A stretch of DNA of 64,000 nt from Terriglobia bacterium (GTDB lineage: Bacteria; Acidobacteriota; Terriglobia; UBA7540). Below the pieces are notes generated by a model that did not search any database, was not told where the DNA came from, and worked only from the letters and a program-made list of their open reading frames with translations. The position numbers and the translations under genes were made by a program. Shown piece after piece: positions 52,228-61,350 of the stretch (position 1 is its first letter; each line of letters begins with the position of its first letter). The DNA lies in NCBI GenBank assembly GCA_035712365.1, contig DASTAW010000048.1, positions 62,001 through 126,000 of the forward strand, in the 5' to 3' direction.

Positions 52228-53326
52228 AAGCAAGTGCCGCAATCGGCTCGCAGGCGCTCGCGCGATAGGCCGGGTAGGCCCCGCCGAGCACGGCGCTGGC
52301 CAGCGCAATCGCCCCTACCCGCATCACGGTTGCTGCAGGAAGCAGAAAATGAAGCGATGGATAGATGGACAAAACAATTGTCCTGGTCAGCAAGTAGAGA
52401 ACGAGGGAAAGCCCTCCCCCAAACAGGCACAGCAGGCAGGCCTCACCCACAAACAGCCTCAACATGTAACGGCGACTGGCGCCCAGCGCACGAAGAATTC
52501 CCAGTTCGCGCGTCTGGCCCAGCACCTGGACGTACAGCGCCAGAAAAATCACCAGAAAGTTAATGACCCCTGCGAACACTACGATGACCATCAGGAACTG
52601 CCGCAGGCCCAGGAACGATGAGGGCGTGATCAAACTGGCAAGATCGCTCATCCGGGTGATCTGGTAGTCCTTCAGGGCCCCGCCCGCAAACTGCCTCAGC
52701 CGTTTTTCCACTTCTCCGATCGGGCTGCCGGGCTCGGATTTTACGAATATCACGGCGCACTTTCCCGGAGCCAGCAGGTCCTGGAGGGTTTTAAGAGGTA
52801 CGAATACCCGCGCGCCCCTGCCGTGCTCGACCACACCGGAAACCATGAACCGGTGGTCCAGAATATTCAGCGTGCTGCCCAGATGCACGTTATGCGTCCG
52901 GGTGTAGACGTCGTCCACAAGGGCTGTGTAAGGACCGGAAAACGGGCCTCCCTGAAGATATATAAAACCTCCCGTCACCCGGCTGAAACTGGGCAGGTCG
53001 ATGCCAAGAACGGTTTCCAAGCGGTTGGTGAAGCTGACGTTGGTTGCGGTAGGCGTTGCCGCCTCCACTCCATTAACTTCCGCGAGTTTCTGCGCGAGCT
53101 CATCGGGCATCACGTTCTCGCCCAGACCCAGAATGTAGGAAGAATGGGGCGGCTGAATCATCAGGTCCGCTCCAATCCCCTGCGTTCGCTGGATCTTTTC
53201 CTGCATCACACCGTTGGACAATCCTTTGATCACAAACCCCAGCAGCAGCGCCACGCTGATCATGACCATCGAGAGCAGCATCCTGATGGGATGATGCAGG
53301 AGTTGTCGCAACATGAGCTTAAGCAC
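52220..53326 (-). CDS. ABC transporter permease, FtsX/MacB-like
   Basis: A 368-residue membrane subunit. One N-terminal helix (MLLSMVMISVALLLGFVI) is followed by an extracytoplasmic domain of about 200 residues (MacB-PCD-like, for example GIGADLMIQPPHSS). Three C-terminal helices follow (LRQFLMVIVVFAGVINFLVI, EACLLCLFGGGLSLVLYLL, VMRVGAIALASAVLGGAYPA), the FtsX fold. LGILRALGASRRYMLRLFVG is the family's coupling-helix motif. It starts with GTG at 53326 or ATG at 53314. With the ATPase it forms a two-gene transporter; no periplasmic adaptor gene is adjacent, and the cargo is unknown. Confidence 0.9.
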   Translation of the reverse strand: MLKLMLRQLLHHPIRMLLSMVMISVALLLGFVIKGLSNGVMQEKIQRTQGIGADLMIQPPHSSYILGLGENVMPDELAQKLAEVNGVEAATPTATNVSFTNRLETVLGIDLPSFSRVTGGFIYLQGGPFSGPYTALVDDVYTRTHNVHLGSTLNILDHRFMVSGVVEHGRGARVFVPLKTLQDLLAPGKCAVIFVKSEPGSPIGEVEKRLRQFAGGALKDYQITRMSDLASLITPSSFLGLRQFLMVIVVFAGVINFLVIFLALYVQVLGQTRELGILRALGASRRYMLRLFVGEACLLCLFGGGLSLVLYLLTRTIVLSIYPSLHFLLPAATVMRVGAIALASAVLGGAYPAYRASACEPIAALAYE

Positions 53327-53662
53327 AGCAGCGTTCCCGTCCCTTCAGATTGCTTCCGGTACAGCTCTTCTATTTTCTTATTCTTATTATCTTAAGGCAT
53401 TTGGACGAGTTTTTCCGGTGCGGAGTTGTGCCGAGGCCTGGAACCGGCGCTCGTGGAAATGTCCAGGTGGTAGTTTCGGCGGAATTGCCGGGGTGAGGAC
53501 GGAGCCGGCCGAGATTGTTAGTGATTGCTAATGGAAAAGCTTGCAGGAAGGGTTGGTTGGAAAGGGGCGGAGTGGGAAACTCAAAGCTCGTCAAGCCTGC
53601 CGTAGAACCCACCAGGACAGGTGGCAAATACTGCGCTGGGAAGCGGGCCTACCGAGCGGTGT
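53327..53662. other. Intergenic region, nothing specific seen
   Basis: 336 bp between the permease start and the XRE-regulator stop, both on the minus strand. An A/T-rich patch around 53370-53400 could hold the permease promoter, but no clear boxes were identified. No gene is supported on either strand. Confidence 0.4.
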
Positions 53663-54061
53663 TTATCTGGGAGTTGGCAACGGGCGCTCTGCCAGCTTTT
53701 TGGCAAGGGTCAGCAAAACGTCCCGGTCAGTGGGCGAAAGCCTTGGCTGCAGGCTCCTGAGTTTTAACAGGAACCTTGCTTCTGCCCCTGCTGCGCCCCC
53801 TTCCTGGGCCAGACGTTCGAGAGTCATGTCGGTTGTTGCGAAATCGCACTCTTCTGGGGTCGCATCATCGTAATAAAAGAGCTTGTAAAGTGGTACATCC
53901 AGCGCGCCAGCAAACCTCTCCAGAGTCTCCAGTGAGGGAACCGTGTGGCCGTTCTCGACGCGCGAAATGTAGCATCGCAGCAGTCCGGTCCTTTCCTCGA
54001 TGTCACCTTGAGACAGGTGTTTCTGCTCCCTCAGCTCTTTGATGCGTTCGCCAATACCCAT
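53663..54061 (-). CDS. XRE-family helix-turn-helix transcriptional regulator
   Basis: A 132-residue DNA-binding protein. The HTH domain occupies about residues 1-65: GIGERIKELREQKHLSQGDI, then ERTGLLRCYISRVENGHTVP and SLETLERFAGALDVPLYKLF, a textbook Cro/CI-type pattern. The remaining 65 residues (LERLAQEGGAAGAEARFLLK, LSPTDRDVLLTLAKKLAE) are helical and probably mediate dimerisation. ATG at 54061 has GAGGAGAAG upstream (54075-54067); the frame continues further upstream but without a comparable ribosome site. Regulated genes are unknown; the ABC transporter downstream is one candidate. Confidence 0.92.
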   Translation of the reverse strand: MGIGERIKELREQKHLSQGDIEERTGLLRCYISRVENGHTVPSLETLERFAGALDVPLYKLFYYDDATPEECDFATTDMTLERLAQEGGAAGAEARFLLKLRSLQPRLSPTDRDVLLTLAKKLAERPLPTPR

Positions 54062-54332
54062 GGTAACTTCTCCTCTATGGTCTGTCGACTGAGTGGCACA
54101 CGGCCTCACCGCTCCCAGCGTACTGGATATTAACCAGGTGAGACAAGGGTACAGCAGTACTAGCACCTGAGTTCCAGTGGCGAAAAAAGCGGACGGGTAA
54201 TGGCTACAAACTAATGAAAGGACGTGATTAAGATAGTGTTCGCCGGTTTCCATATTCTGGTATCACCGGGCCGCTGGACAAAGAGTTTCCCCGTAGGATT
54301 GCCTCTCGAAAATTCGGAAATCTTTCAACTGG

Positions 54333-55256
54333 CTATTTGGATAACAGGGCCGTCAGCAACGCCATGCGAACGAAAAGTCCGTTCTGCGCCTGTCGAAAAT
54401 ACGCTGCTCGGCGGTCCTGGTCCACTTCCATGGAAATCTCTTCCAGGCGGGGAAGCGGGTGCATGATGATGGCATTGGGCTTCATTAAGCGGAGTGAATT
54501 CTGGTTGATGATGTAAATTCCGCGGCAACTCTCATAATCGGCGATCCGGTCTCCAAACCGTTCTTTCTGGACCCGGGTCTGATAAACCACGTCTACCTCC
54601 GGAAGCACCCGGTCCAGAGTGGTTTCCTCGGTAAACCACGACCCGCGTTCCTCGAGGTGCTCCAGGATGTCATCCTTCATTTTCAGCAGTGGCGGGGCAA
54701 CAAAGTACATCCTGGTGTCGTTGAACTTGCTCAACAAGTATGCCAGCGAGCGGACCGTGCGGCCCTGCGCAAGATCACCCACCATGGCAATCTTCAGGCC
54801 ATCGATGGATCCGATTTCCTTATGGATCGTGTAGAGGTCAAGGAGGGCCTGGGTGGGATGCTGGCCAACGCCGTCACCTGCGTTGATGATCGGAACCCGC
54901 GAGACGGCTGCCGCGCGCTTTGACGTGCCCACCTCACTGTGGCGCAGAACGATCACATCCACGTAACCGTTCATGATGCGAATGGTGTCTTCCAGGGTTT
55001 CGCCTTTCGCCACCGAAGAGAACTCTGCGGCATTTTCCGTTGAAATCACCCGGCCGCCCAGCCGGTGCATGGCCGCTTCAAAGGAAAACCGGGTGCGCGT
55101 GGACGGCTCATAAAACAGCGTTGCCATCAACCGGCTGCGATACTCGTCCGTGCCGCCGTGCGCCACCAGCGTTTCCATTTCAGTGGCGACCTCAAAAAGG
55201 TGGTTGATCATCGGCAGATCGAACTGCTGAGCTTCAATCACATGGTGCAGTCTCAT
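54333..55256 (-). CDS. pyrB: Aspartate carbamoyltransferase catalytic subunit
   Basis: Second step of pyrimidine synthesis. The 307-residue product shows the carbamoyl-phosphate motif FYEPSTRTRFSFEAAM, VIVLRHSEVGTSKRAA, INAGDGVGQHPTQALLDLYT (HPTQ) and IAMVGDLAQGRTVRSLAYLL. The aspartate-binding loop region reads VVYQTRVQKERF, and IMHPLPRLEEI follows. ATG at 55256 (MRLHHVIEAQQFDLP) gives the usual length with GGAGG nine bases upstream; ATG 55265 and TTG 55295 are alternatives. It stands apart from pyrC and pyrF-pyrE in the same window, and no pyrI or pyrR is adjacent. Confidence 0.95.
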   Translation of the reverse strand: MRLHHVIEAQQFDLPMINHLFEVATEMETLVAHGGTDEYRSRLMATLFYEPSTRTRFSFEAAMHRLGGRVISTENAAEFSSVAKGETLEDTIRIMNGYVDVIVLRHSEVGTSKRAAAVSRVPIINAGDGVGQHPTQALLDLYTIHKEIGSIDGLKIAMVGDLAQGRTVRSLAYLLSKFNDTRMYFVAPPLLKMKDDILEHLEERGSWFTEETTLDRVLPEVDVVYQTRVQKERFGDRIADYESCRGIYIINQNSLRLMKPNAIIMHPLPRLEEISMEVDQDRRAAYFRQAQNGLFVRMALLTALLSK

Positions 55257-55686
55257 CGTCCACATCCTCCGGCCAAGGGTGCAATGCGTCCTCAATTTTG
55301 AATGAAATACAACTTAACTCCAGAACATATCCCCAAGCAGTGCCGGGCGTCAACCTACACCGCGTTATGAATCGCCAAATGAATTCTTCGAGGCTGTAAA
55401 CCGAAGAGGCAGGCGCCTCTATCGGGTCAATGAAAGCGCCCTGCGCCACGTCATCATGGTTCTGCGGAGCCTTAGAAGGTACTGCTTTGTTGAGTTTAAG
55501 CAAGCGGCTGCAAATTCTTCCGGAGGTTGCCCTCAACATGGCGGGTGGCCTTTTCCAGCAACCCGCTAACGCTGGGAAGGCGAGCCTCCGATAGAAAGCA
55601 AAGGAGGACCTGAACCTGGAAAGTGAGCGAGCGCTCCACGGCTTTAGCTTTGCGCCGGCGATCAAGGCCCCCAGGGGAGAGCCAAC
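55257..55686. other. Divergent intergenic region with a degenerate repeat
   Basis: 430 bp between divergent pyrB and the HD-GYP gene. It contains a degenerate copy of the palindromic repeat family (55440-55575). No attenuator or PyrR-binding leader was recognised upstream of pyrB. Confidence 0.45.
55440..55575. repeat. Degenerate palindromic intergenic repeat, copy 5
   Basis: Shares CCCTGCGCCACGTCATCATG on the left and ATGGCGGGTGGCCTTTTCCA followed by GCAACCCGCTA on the right with copies 1 and 4. The internal inverted repeat is not preserved. Confidence 0.4.
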
Positions 55687-56817
55687 ATGCGTGACAAGGA
55701 AACCAAGCCGAGAGTCCTGCTGGTGGATGACGAGCGTGCTGTGTGGCAAGTCCTGGGAGAGAAGCTGGGACGAAGCGGATTCGATTGGCACGGCCGATCG
55801 AGCGCAGAGGATGCGCTGGCTTGCCTGGAACAGGAACCCATCGACGCTGTGGTGTCAGACCTGAAAATGCCGGGAATGACAGGCCTGGAACTGCTGGCCG
55901 AGACGCAGAAGCGCTATCCTCATTTGGCGTTCGTCATGGCCACCGGTGAGGACGACATCCGGGTGGCGGTCGAAGCCATGAAACACGGCGCGGACGACTA
56001 TCTGGTGAAGCCCTTTCATCTGGAAGCAGCCGTGGAATCCGTGCGCCGCGCGCTGCGAAAGAAGCTCATGGAAGCGGAACTGGACAGGTATCGCCGTCAA
56101 TTGGAAGAGATGGTAGAACGGCGGACCCACCAGCTCCAACTGGCCATGAAACGCATCGAGCGCGCTTACGACCAGACCCTCGAAGCGCTGGGGGCCGCGC
56201 TCGACCTTCGAGACACTGAAACGGCTGGCCACTCCCGGCGCGTCAGCCTCTACTGCCTTGAGATCGCCCGGGCGGTGCGCTGCACGAATGAGCAGCTCAA
56301 GACCATTGCCCGTGGAGCTTACCTGCACGACATCGGGAAGATTGGCATTCCGGATTCAGTGTTGCTGAAGCAGGGCAAGCTTACCGCGGAAGAAATGGCC
56401 ATCATGCAGACACACGTCCGCATCGGATACGAACTGCTCAGCCGCATACCCTTTCTCTCTTCAGCCTCAGAAATTGTGCTCGCGCACCAGGAACGTTTCG
56501 ACGGGGCCGGCTACCCTCGGGGGCTCATGAGAGAAGAGATCCCCCTGGGAGCCCGGATTTTTGCGATTGCAGACACACTGGATGCGATGACGTCAGACCG
56601 CCCTTATCGCCAGGCTCAACCGTTCAAGACAGCGCGCGAGGAGATTATTCGTGAATCGGGGAAACAATTCGACCCGGACGTCGTCCGCGTCTTCCTCTCA
56701 TTTCCGGAGCAGACATGGGAAAAAATCCGGCTTCAGGTGGCGAGTGGCCGGGGGCGTTCCAGCCACCTGGACACGGACGGCGAAGAAAGCTTTTTGAACG
56801 AAATGTTGGTGAATTGA
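55687..56817 (+). CDS. Response regulator with HD-GYP cyclic-di-GMP phosphodiesterase domain
   Basis: A 376-residue two-domain signalling protein. The receiver domain (residues about 8-125) has VLLVDDERAVWQ and the phospho-acceptor D58 in AVVSDLKMPGMTGLELL. A coiled-coil linker (RRQLEEMVERRTHQLQLAMK) leads to an HD-GYP domain (about 165-345): TAGHSRRVSLYCLEIARAV, YLHDIGKIGIPDSVLLKQG, and HQERFDGAGYPRGLMREEIP with the GYP motif. It probably degrades c-di-GMP when phosphorylated. No histidine kinase is adjacent. ATG at 55687. It could influence the exopolysaccharide cluster at 41666-46467, but nothing in the sequence links them directly. Confidence 0.94.
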   Translation: MRDKETKPRVLLVDDERAVWQVLGEKLGRSGFDWHGRSSAEDALACLEQEPIDAVVSDLKMPGMTGLELLAETQKRYPHLAFVMATGEDDIRVAVEAMKHGADDYLVKPFHLEAAVESVRRALRKKLMEAELDRYRRQLEEMVERRTHQLQLAMKRIERAYDQTLEALGAALDLRDTETAGHSRRVSLYCLEIARAVRCTNEQLKTIARGAYLHDIGKIGIPDSVLLKQGKLTAEEMAIMQTHVRIGYELLSRIPFLSSASEIVLAHQERFDGAGYPRGLMREEIPLGARIFAIADTLDAMTSDRPYRQAQPFKTAREEIIRESGKQFDPDVVRVFLSFPEQTWEKIRLQVASGRGRSSHLDTDGEESFLNEMLVN

Positions 56818-56897
56818 CTTCAAAACCGCTCGGCATCACGGCCAGGGATTCATCTAACGAACGTGCTCTTCCGTCCCGGCGGTCCAGCGCGCACCCG

Positions 56898-57224
56898 CTA
56901 CTGTTCGATATAGCCCAGGATTTCCGCCGTGCATCCTGCCAGTGTTCTTCCTGTCCGGCCCGGCCGATGGTCCACCTTGGTGGCAAAAGCAACTTTCTGG
57001 ACCATAATCCTGTACTTCTGAAACTCGCATTCGTCGGCCAACACAAGATGGTCACTGTCGAACAGCTCGTCGAAACGGATTTCCCTGGCTTCGAGGTCCA
57101 CATACGCTTCAGCGACGCGCGCCACCAGCTTTCCCTTCTGGTAGATAGCGTCCTGCTCCCGGTTTCCGGCGCCTGACGGGACTGCCGGACTTATATTTTC
57201 AGGACCCACAGACTTTTCGCTCAC
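56898..57224 (-). CDS. Small protein of unknown function
   Basis: A 108-residue soluble protein from a GTG at 57224 (GAGGGG nine to ten bases upstream). After a flexible N-terminus it reads AIYQKGKLVARVAEAYVDLE, FDELFDSDHLVLADECEFQK and ends TLAGCTAEILGYIEQ. The composition and even strand pattern look protein-like, and there is no better frame on the other strand. I do not recognise a named domain. It lies convergent to the HD-GYP gene, 80 bp away. Confidence 0.6.
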   Translation of the reverse strand: MSEKSVGPENISPAVPSGAGNREQDAIYQKGKLVARVAEAYVDLEAREIRFDELFDSDHLVLADECEFQKYRIMVQKVAFATKVDHRPGRTGRTLAGCTAEILGYIEQ

Positions 57225-57542
57225 TGATTATTCACCCCTCCAAATGGCAGGCAGCCACATTCCATGCGCTCATTGTTGCAGCCCCTGATCTACTGCCAAT
57301 CGCGCTGGCAGCCCAATCCTATTTCTTAATGGAATCCGGCATCATTGGTCAAGGCCTCACCGCCATCCTTTCCGAAGCCGAATTCTAACGTACAGCCTTT
57401 GGGTTGCGAATGTCATGCGAAACGATTACTCTTGCGCAGAGCGGCCGGTGCCGGCAACTGCGACGGCCGACAAAATCTGACGAACGAAGTGGCGCTGCTT
57501 CACAAACCAACGGCGCTGTACAGTTCCAGGAGGGATTTTTTC
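57225..57542. other. Divergent intergenic region, nothing specific seen
   Basis: 318 bp between the small minus-strand gene and the beta-lactamase-like gene. The frame of the latter stays open back to 57345 but without a ribosome site there. No promoter or repeat was identified with confidence. Confidence 0.4.
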
Positions 57543-58481
57543 ATGGGCTTGATTTCTCAGCGCCGGATGCTTCTCGCGATCCTCTCCCTGTCCTTCGTGT
57601 TTTCCGGAGCATTCATGACGGCTGCGCCGCAGCAGCAACAGACGCCGCTTGGCCGCCAGTTGGCCGATATTGCCTCGCATTTTGGCGGCAAGGTCACCTT
57701 CGCTGTGGTGGACCTCAAGACCGGCGAACGCCACGGGCTGGCCGCCGATCAGCCCGTCGCAACGGCATCGGTGATCAAGTTGCCGGTTATGGTGGAGGCG
57801 TTCTATCAAATGCAGGAAGGCAAGCTGCAATGGTCGCAGCCGGTGGAGGAAACCGGCTTCGACCGCGTCCGTGGTTCCGGAATCCTGCAGGACCTGCATC
57901 AGCAAATCGGACTTACGCTTGGCGACGCCATCACCCTGATGATCGACTTGAGCGACAACACCGCGTCCAACATCGTCATCCGCACTGTGGGGATCGATTC
58001 CGTGAATGCGCGAATGCGCAAGTTGGGGCTCCAACATACCGCTCTGAATGGCTACGTTTTCCATGAAAAGGATGCTACAAACGAGGATGCAAAAAAGTTT
58101 GGCCTAGGGGTCACGACGGCCGGCGACATGCTGCATCTGCTCACCGTCATCAGGCAACACGAGATCCTCACGCCGGCGGCCTGCGACCAGATGCTGAAGA
58201 TTCTGGGCAAGCAGCGCGACAACGATGCTTTTCCGCGCTACACCAGCGACCTGCAGGGCGTCACCTGGGAGCACAAGACCGGCGCGCTTGATGCCGTCCG
58301 CAACGATGTCGGGATCGCCGAAACGCCGGTCGGACCCGTCGTCATGGCGGGCTTCGCTTACGACTCTCCCGACCACCAGTGGACTGCCGACAACGCTGCG
58401 CTGCTGGTGTTAGGACGTCTGGCCCAGGCTGCCCTGGCGCATTTCCTGCCGACAAAAGCAGCGGGTGAAGCGGCAAACTAG
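57543..58481 (+). CDS. Class A beta-lactamase-like serine hydrolase
   Basis: An exported 312-residue enzyme of the penicillin-binding/beta-lactamase fold. A signal peptide is clear (residues 1-27, LLAILSLSFVFSGAFMTAA). The three active-site boxes are present: S76-V-I-K79 (SxxK), S137-D-N139 (SDN) and K245-T-G247 (KTG), spaced as in class A enzymes. A typical omega-loop ExxLN was not found; the corresponding stretch reads HEKDATNEDAKKFGLGVTTA, so whether it hydrolyses beta-lactams is open. ATG at 57543 has GGAGGG upstream. Transcribed alone between divergent and co-directional genes. Confidence 0.85.
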   Translation: MGLISQRRMLLAILSLSFVFSGAFMTAAPQQQQTPLGRQLADIASHFGGKVTFAVVDLKTGERHGLAADQPVATASVIKLPVMVEAFYQMQEGKLQWSQPVEETGFDRVRGSGILQDLHQQIGLTLGDAITLMIDLSDNTASNIVIRTVGIDSVNARMRKLGLQHTALNGYVFHEKDATNEDAKKFGLGVTTAGDMLHLLTVIRQHEILTPAACDQMLKILGKQRDNDAFPRYTSDLQGVTWEHKTGALDAVRNDVGIAETPVGPVVMAGFAYDSPDHQWTADNAALLVLGRLAQAALAHFLPTKAAGEAAN

Positions 58482-58559
58482 ACCAGAATCTGCCGGCCAC
58501 AGCGGCTACGTACTCCTTTTCCATAACAGAGTCTAGCTCTGATACAATTCGTACCAGTG

Positions 58560-59711
58560 ATGCCCGTCCAGTCAGGAGCGAGAAGCCGCTCGATTTTCCG
58601 CGCTTTCCGGCCCGAGAAGCGCCTCAAGCTTGTCATCTTCTTCATCACCTCTGTGTGCAATGCAAAGTGCCGGACCTGCTTCTACTGGGAAGAACTCAAC
58701 CAGCGGGGCGACCTCACATGGGAGGAGATCCAGACGCTGTCGGGAACCATGCCGCCCTTCACCGACCTGTGGCTTTCAGGCGGCGAGCCCATGCTGCGAC
58801 GGGAACTTGCCGACATCCTGCGCCTGTTCTACGTAAATAATGGTATCCGATGGGTGAATCTACCCACCAATGGCCTGCTTCCAGAGCGCACCGCTGCGCA
58901 GGCGGCAAAGATCTGCACCGACAACCCAAAGCTGCAGCTTGACGTTAACGTGGCCATGGACGGCCTCTATGCCGTGCAGGATTCCATCCGCTCCGTTCCC
59001 GGCAATTTTGAAAGAACCTTGAAAACGCTGGAGGCCCTTCAGCCCTGCCGGGAGAAATTCGCGAACCTGCGCGTCAACATCAACACGGTGATCTGCGCGG
59101 AGAATTTTGATAGCGTGCTGGAAATCGGTCGCTTCGTCCGGCAGAACTGCCGAGTGGATGGCCACTACTTCAACATCATCCGGGGCAGCGCCAAAGACCC
59201 GACGCTCAAGCGAATTCCAACGGAACGACTTCCTGCTCTCTATGGCGAAATTCGAAAGATTTATGCTCACTATGCGCGCATTGCCACCCGGCACCACGGC
59301 GGCCTGTTCAACAGGATCGGGCGGGCGTATTACGAGGGTGTACTGGCATTCCACAACAGGGTGCAGCTTGAAAACGTCGAGTCGTCTCACGCCTGGCCCA
59401 TGCCCTGCACGGCTGGCGAGACCTCCATCGTGATCGACTACAACGGTGACGTGCGCGCCTGCGAACTCCGAGGCAGGCTCGGCAGCCTGCGCGATTTTGA
59501 CTGCGACTTCCAGAAATTCTGGAATGCTGAAGCGCGACGCAACGAACCCACCGCCATCGCTCACGACCAATGCTGGTGTACGCACGTCTGCTTTATCCAC
59601 GACAGCCTGCGCCACTCTCCCAAGGCGCTGCTCTATGACGTTCCTCTGAGCTATCTGCAGCTTAAGCTCGCGCGCTTACCGAACGGCCACCATCGTGGCG
59701 ATGGTCAGTGA
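58560..59711 (+). CDS. Radical SAM protein with C-terminal cysteine-rich (SPASM-like) region
   Basis: A 383-residue iron-sulfur enzyme. The radical SAM cluster motif is ITSVCNAKCRTCFYW (CxxxCxxC), followed by DLWLSGGEPMLR (the GGE SAM-binding motif). LPTNGLLPERTA follows. The C-terminal third carries further cysteines, MPCTAGETSIVIDYNGDVRACELRG and HDQCWCTHVCFIHDS, consistent with an auxiliary 4Fe-4S cluster of SPASM/twitch type. Such enzymes often modify peptides or sugars, but no precursor peptide gene is visible beside it. ATG at 58560 directly follows an in-frame GTG at 58557; neither has a good Shine-Dalgarno. Confidence 0.88.
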   Translation: MPVQSGARSRSIFRAFRPEKRLKLVIFFITSVCNAKCRTCFYWEELNQRGDLTWEEIQTLSGTMPPFTDLWLSGGEPMLRRELADILRLFYVNNGIRWVNLPTNGLLPERTAAQAAKICTDNPKLQLDVNVAMDGLYAVQDSIRSVPGNFERTLKTLEALQPCREKFANLRVNINTVICAENFDSVLEIGRFVRQNCRVDGHYFNIIRGSAKDPTLKRIPTERLPALYGEIRKIYAHYARIATRHHGGLFNRIGRAYYEGVLAFHNRVQLENVESSHAWPMPCTAGETSIVIDYNGDVRACELRGRLGSLRDFDCDFQKFWNAEARRNEPTAIAHDQCWCTHVCFIHDSLRHSPKALLYDVPLSYLQLKLARLPNGHHRGDGQ

Positions 59712-59806
59712 GCCGCCGGGCAGCGGATGGCCGAACCACTGGCACGGCTCGCACGTTCAGCGGATTCTGCAAAACCTTTCCCAGGTTCTCGACCGGAGTG
59801 TGAATC

Positions 59807-60685
59807 GTGAAACTTAACAATGGAAAATCCGAAGACCAGATTCAGCATGTCAGCGACACGGCGTTGATGGTCGCCGCGTGCCGCGCCATGGAGACCGCGG
59901 AACCGGATGGCCTGATCCGCGACACTTTTGCGGAGCGCCTGGCGGGCGAGCGAGGCATGGCGATTGCGCGCGGCATGCCGATCCTCGAATGGATGCGGTT
60001 CGGCGTGGGCATACGGGCAAAGTTTATTGACGATATCCTGATGGACACACTGCGCGAGAGGCAAATCAAGACCGTCCTGAATCTCGGCTCTGGACTTGAC
60101 ACCCGGCCCTGGCGGCTGGAACTGCCCCGAACGCTTCGCTGGGTCGAGGTGGATTTTCCGGCCATGATGGAATACAAGCGGGAAAAGCTGGCAGATGCCA
60201 GGCCTAACTGCCGGCTTGAGCAGGTGGCAGCAGACCTCTCAGACGCTCGGCAACGGCAGAAAGTGTTTGAGAGAGTGGGCGCGAAAGAAGCTTTGATGAT
60301 CACGGAAGGACTCCTGATGTATCTTCCGCGGGCGGGGCTTTTGGAACTGGCCGCCGGAGCGCCGCACGCTTCCGGTTTACGGCATTGGCTGCTCGACGTC
60401 GTTTCCGAAGAAATGTTGCGCATGTCCGCCGTAGGGAACCAGTCGGCCGTGGATGATCTGCGGCCCAAAGACCACATGGTTGGGCAGGCGATTCTGGATG
60501 CGGCCACAGAAAACGGGTGGGCGATCACGAAAAAGCGGACGTACGCAGAGGGCGGCGCCGTGGCAAGCCCGGCCCGTAGCCGGAAACTTGGCAAATTGAT
60601 CATGAAATACACAGGGCTGAGTTCCGTTCCGAAGGACGATGGTGTGACCGGGATTTATCTGCTGACTCGCGACGGAGGCGGGTAG
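59807..60685 (+). CDS. Class I SAM methyltransferase of the leucine carboxyl methyltransferase (LCMT/PPM1) family
   Basis: A 292-residue methyltransferase. The family pattern is clear: VSDTALMVAACRAMETAEPD near the start, then RDTFAERLAGERG, TVLNLGSGLDTRPWRL (SAM-binding with the family's GxGLDTR), WVEVDFPAMMEYKREKL and ITEGLLMYLP. Bacterial members methylate small molecules such as polyketide or secondary-metabolite acids; the substrate here is unknown. GTG at 59807 has GGAG eight bases upstream. It follows the radical SAM gene by 95 bp on the same strand and may belong to the same unit. Confidence 0.9.
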   Translation: MKLNNGKSEDQIQHVSDTALMVAACRAMETAEPDGLIRDTFAERLAGERGMAIARGMPILEWMRFGVGIRAKFIDDILMDTLRERQIKTVLNLGSGLDTRPWRLELPRTLRWVEVDFPAMMEYKREKLADARPNCRLEQVAADLSDARQRQKVFERVGAKEALMITEGLLMYLPRAGLLELAAGAPHASGLRHWLLDVVSEEMLRMSAVGNQSAVDDLRPKDHMVGQAILDAATENGWAITKKRTYAEGGAVASPARSRKLGKLIMKYTGLSSVPKDDGVTGIYLLTRDGGG

Positions 60686-60750
60686 CTTCGACGAATAACC
60701 CGGGCTGGCATGAAATCTCGCGAGGCCCCGGCCGCGCCGGGCACCGGATC

Positions 60751-61350
60751 TTATCGCCTGACGGCCACGATGAGGCCGGTGGCCCAAGACAATGCGGCAA
60801 TGGCAAAGCGGCCATCGCCGGTGAGTTGATTGATGAGGAGAGGAACCTTTTCACCGTGGCCTGGCGGCCAGTTTGGCTGCGGAAGCAGGTCATCAATCAC
60901 ATAGAAGCCGCCGGGCTTCACAACGCGCAGACAATCTTCAAGCCCTTCGTACTTGCCGGGGACCGCATCGGCAAACACGAAATCAAAACTCTCTGACGGC
61001 TGGCGGCCCAGGAACTGGAGGCCGTCTTCAAGCACCAGCGTCAGGCGGCTGTCGCTGCCCAGAAACTCGCGCGCCACCTCCTGGTGCCTGGAATCCACGT
61101 CCACGCTGGTCAAGGTTGCGCCGGCATCCATTCCGGCCAGGATCCATGCGGTGGCAACGCCGGTGCCTGTTCCGAGCTCCAGCAGACGACTGCCCGGCTT
61201 GGAAGCCGCAAGCGCGCGTAACAGGGCTCCGGTGCGAGGCTCGGAAGCCATGTCGAATCCTATGGCGTGGGTCCGGGCATTGATTTCCGCAAGGGCCGCG
61301 GGTGGCTGTACGAGATCGAGATCATTTAATCCTTCGAGGCCTGAAATCAT
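60751..61350 (-). CDS. Class I SAM-dependent methyltransferase (O-methyltransferase-like)
   Basis: A 199-residue methyltransferase. It shows SRLLELGTGTGVATAWILAG (motif I), LTSVDVDSRHQEVAREFL (acidic motif II) and SFDFVFADAVPGKYEGLEDC. KPGGFYVIDDLLPQPNW follows, close to the catechol O-methyltransferase-type layout. The substrate is unknown. ATG at 61350. It converges on the LCMT-family gene with 65 bp between stops and has no co-directional partner nearby. Confidence 0.88.
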   Translation of the reverse strand: MISGLEGLNDLDLVQPPAALAEINARTHAIGFDMASEPRTGALLRALAASKPGSRLLELGTGTGVATAWILAGMDAGATLTSVDVDSRHQEVAREFLGSDSRLTLVLEDGLQFLGRQPSESFDFVFADAVPGKYEGLEDCLRVVKPGGFYVIDDLLPQPNWPPGHGEKVPLLINQLTGDGRFAIAALSWATGLIVAVRR

